A DNA stretch of 64,000 nt from Pomacea canaliculata (taxonomy: Eukaryota; Mollusca; Gastropoda; Architaenioglossa; Ampullariidae): the NCBI RefSeq assembly GCF_003073045.1, contig NC_037595.1:14296252-14360251 (forward strand). Reading direction: 5' to 3'. The notes under the pieces are model-generated. The model had not been told where the DNA came from, made no database searches, and was given only the letters and a program-made list of their open reading frames with translations. This document shows, in pieces, positions 62,582 to 64,000 of this stretch. The position numbers were made by a program, and so were the translations under genes. Position 1 is the stretch's first letter. Every line of letters starts with the position of its first letter.

Positions 62582-64000
62582 CTCCTGTCACTCAGGCATG
62601 TTGCAACGATGTGAATGGAGCAATCGTCAAATATTTGGTAGAATATATTCTTAGTGGTGTTCATGGTTGTGTGCTAAGAGATGTATTGTGTCTGTAACGA
62701 GTACAATGACTACGTCATACGTTGTAATAATAGTGTTACAATGCACAGCGCATGGTGTTACTATAAGTAGTACATACTCATGACAAGAACTCTCACACGC
62801 GAATGTCTACGTTAGGTAGTCACAATAGTCACATCGACTGTCAATGAAGACATTATAACCAAATGTAGGTTACAAGCCACAACGGCCATTGTCAGTAAGA
62901 CACTCATCGAGTAGGTTATTGGGTTACGAAAGAGTCGTCAATAAAACATTCACACTTTGGCTCAGTGTAGGTTACTACCCACGAAGTAGTGTCACTAGAA
63001 CATCTATATAGATATATCATGTTACAAATGTCGACTACAACCCATCTTGTCACTACAACATCCACCATGTTTCCACCTGTAGGATGGAAGCTATGACGCG
63101 ACTCGGCACGTGTCACACTCCATCGTGTGCTTCACCTTTGTGTGATACTGTGGTGTGAACGGCAGGCAGGTAGGTATAGGCTCTCTTACCTCCGTGTCGC
63201 TGATGTCCTGGGCGCACCCCGCCACCTCATCATACCCGACCACCCGTGCGGCTCACGTACCCAAAGACATTTTCTCTACAGCCATCAGGAACAGCCGCAG
63301 GTGACGTGACACGCTGCTGTGACATCACACGACAAGGACGCGAACCTTTCTCACCGCTGGCTGCCACCCAGGGTAGTCGGCGCCTCTACTTACTGCTAAC
63401 TGCTGCCACTTTTTATTTTTTTCACTTCCCCTTGGTTGATCTCATTGCTTTCTCCAGTCATCTACTACAAGCAGCTCCTCCCTACCCCTCAAGCCACCTG
63501 CCATCTGACCCACATATCTACTACCTTCCCACACTACCACACCTACCCGCCTCCTCCTGAAAGTACGCCGGGTACTTGCCCCACATGGACTCCAAGACTT
63601 GCACTAGCAGAGTACCAGCAGCTGACACGTGTATAACACTACAAACATCTGGCAGCTCTCAAGGCAATCAAAACCTTTCTTCACTGGCCACATCCTGGCT
63701 AGAGTCTGGCTTCAGGACACAGTCAATGTTATCCACCGTTTGACCACGTGACTGTCGCAGGAGACCAATGGTTTTGAGGCAAACGTTCAGAACACTGGAA
63801 CTTGGAAAGTCCGCCCTCCCTGAATCCAGCTGTGGAAACTGTTGGAACAGATAAAGTCTTCCCAGTCATCCGCCTTTTTTTTCCGAGCACTGACTGACGC
63901 CGGTACCCGAAGCCCGTGTGTACCAGCTGACGGTGCCTCGTCCTCGGCAAACCCTTTGTTCGCTCTCACTGTGAAGTTTGAATGAGTCAGCCAAGCTTAT
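62582..64000. other. Intergenic right end, no gene supported
   Basis: No secure gene. A donor-like GAG|GTAAGAG on the minus strand at 63189/63190 follows a short open stretch, but no acceptor or family signal supports an exon. Confidence 0.4.

Noticed and set aside
62151-62591. Open frames of 126-146 residues with HSVSVNGC repeats on the minus strand
   Set aside because: They are produced by a 24-bp minisatellite whose length is a multiple of three; two frames are open at once and no start context, splice sites or domain supports a gene.
63190-63251. Possible minus-strand exon ending at a GTAAGAG donor (VAGCAQDISDTE)
   Set aside because: The open stretch is only about 20 residues, the acceptor has no pyrimidine tract, and no partner exon was found.

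Overview
The window looks like nuclear DNA of a mollusc, most likely a gastropod. It has spliced genes with GT-AG introns, secreted H-type lectins of the kind known from snails, tRNA-derived SINEs, decayed LINE ends of a molluscan style, and many CA/GT microsatellites and minisatellites. Nothing bacterial, viral or organellar was recognised, and no species is claimed.

Layout from left to right. The 3' terminal exon of a RERG-like small GTPase is at 482-1053 (+). Two tandem H-type lectin genes lie at 4220-5722 (+) and 8025-9065 (+); they share exon layout and a matching promoter block. Two exons of an unrecognised protein are at 10323-10818 (-). A FAM167-family gene occupies 11522-16943 (-), with a LINE 3' fragment in its long intron. 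From about 17 to 40 kb there is no gene I can support, only a second LINE fragment (22915-23570), two SINEs and simple repeats. Two unrelated orphan seven-transmembrane receptors face each other at 40539-41668 (+) and 44651-45832 (-). A third SINE is at about 52435-52650. The right end holds a large gene at 55075-61710 (-). It encodes an N-myristoylated protein with a MARCKS-like effector segment and about 27 copies of a 17-residue repeat.

Three things stand out. First, the MARCKS-like gene has an ideal myristoylation N-terminus, a basic/aromatic effector motif and a long repeat array that I do not recognise from any family. Second, the palindromic CRE octamer TGACGTCA occurs at least 15 times by my reading, where about one is expected by chance; it clusters upstream of both receptor genes. 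Third, four of the host genes carry isolated one-base frame breaks in otherwise well-kept reading frames. That pattern suggests consensus errors in a long-read assembly rather than decay of every gene, but this cannot be settled from the sequence alone.

The genes do not form an operon-like unit. What ties neighbours together is the lectin duplication and, more tentatively, the shared CRE-rich flanks.
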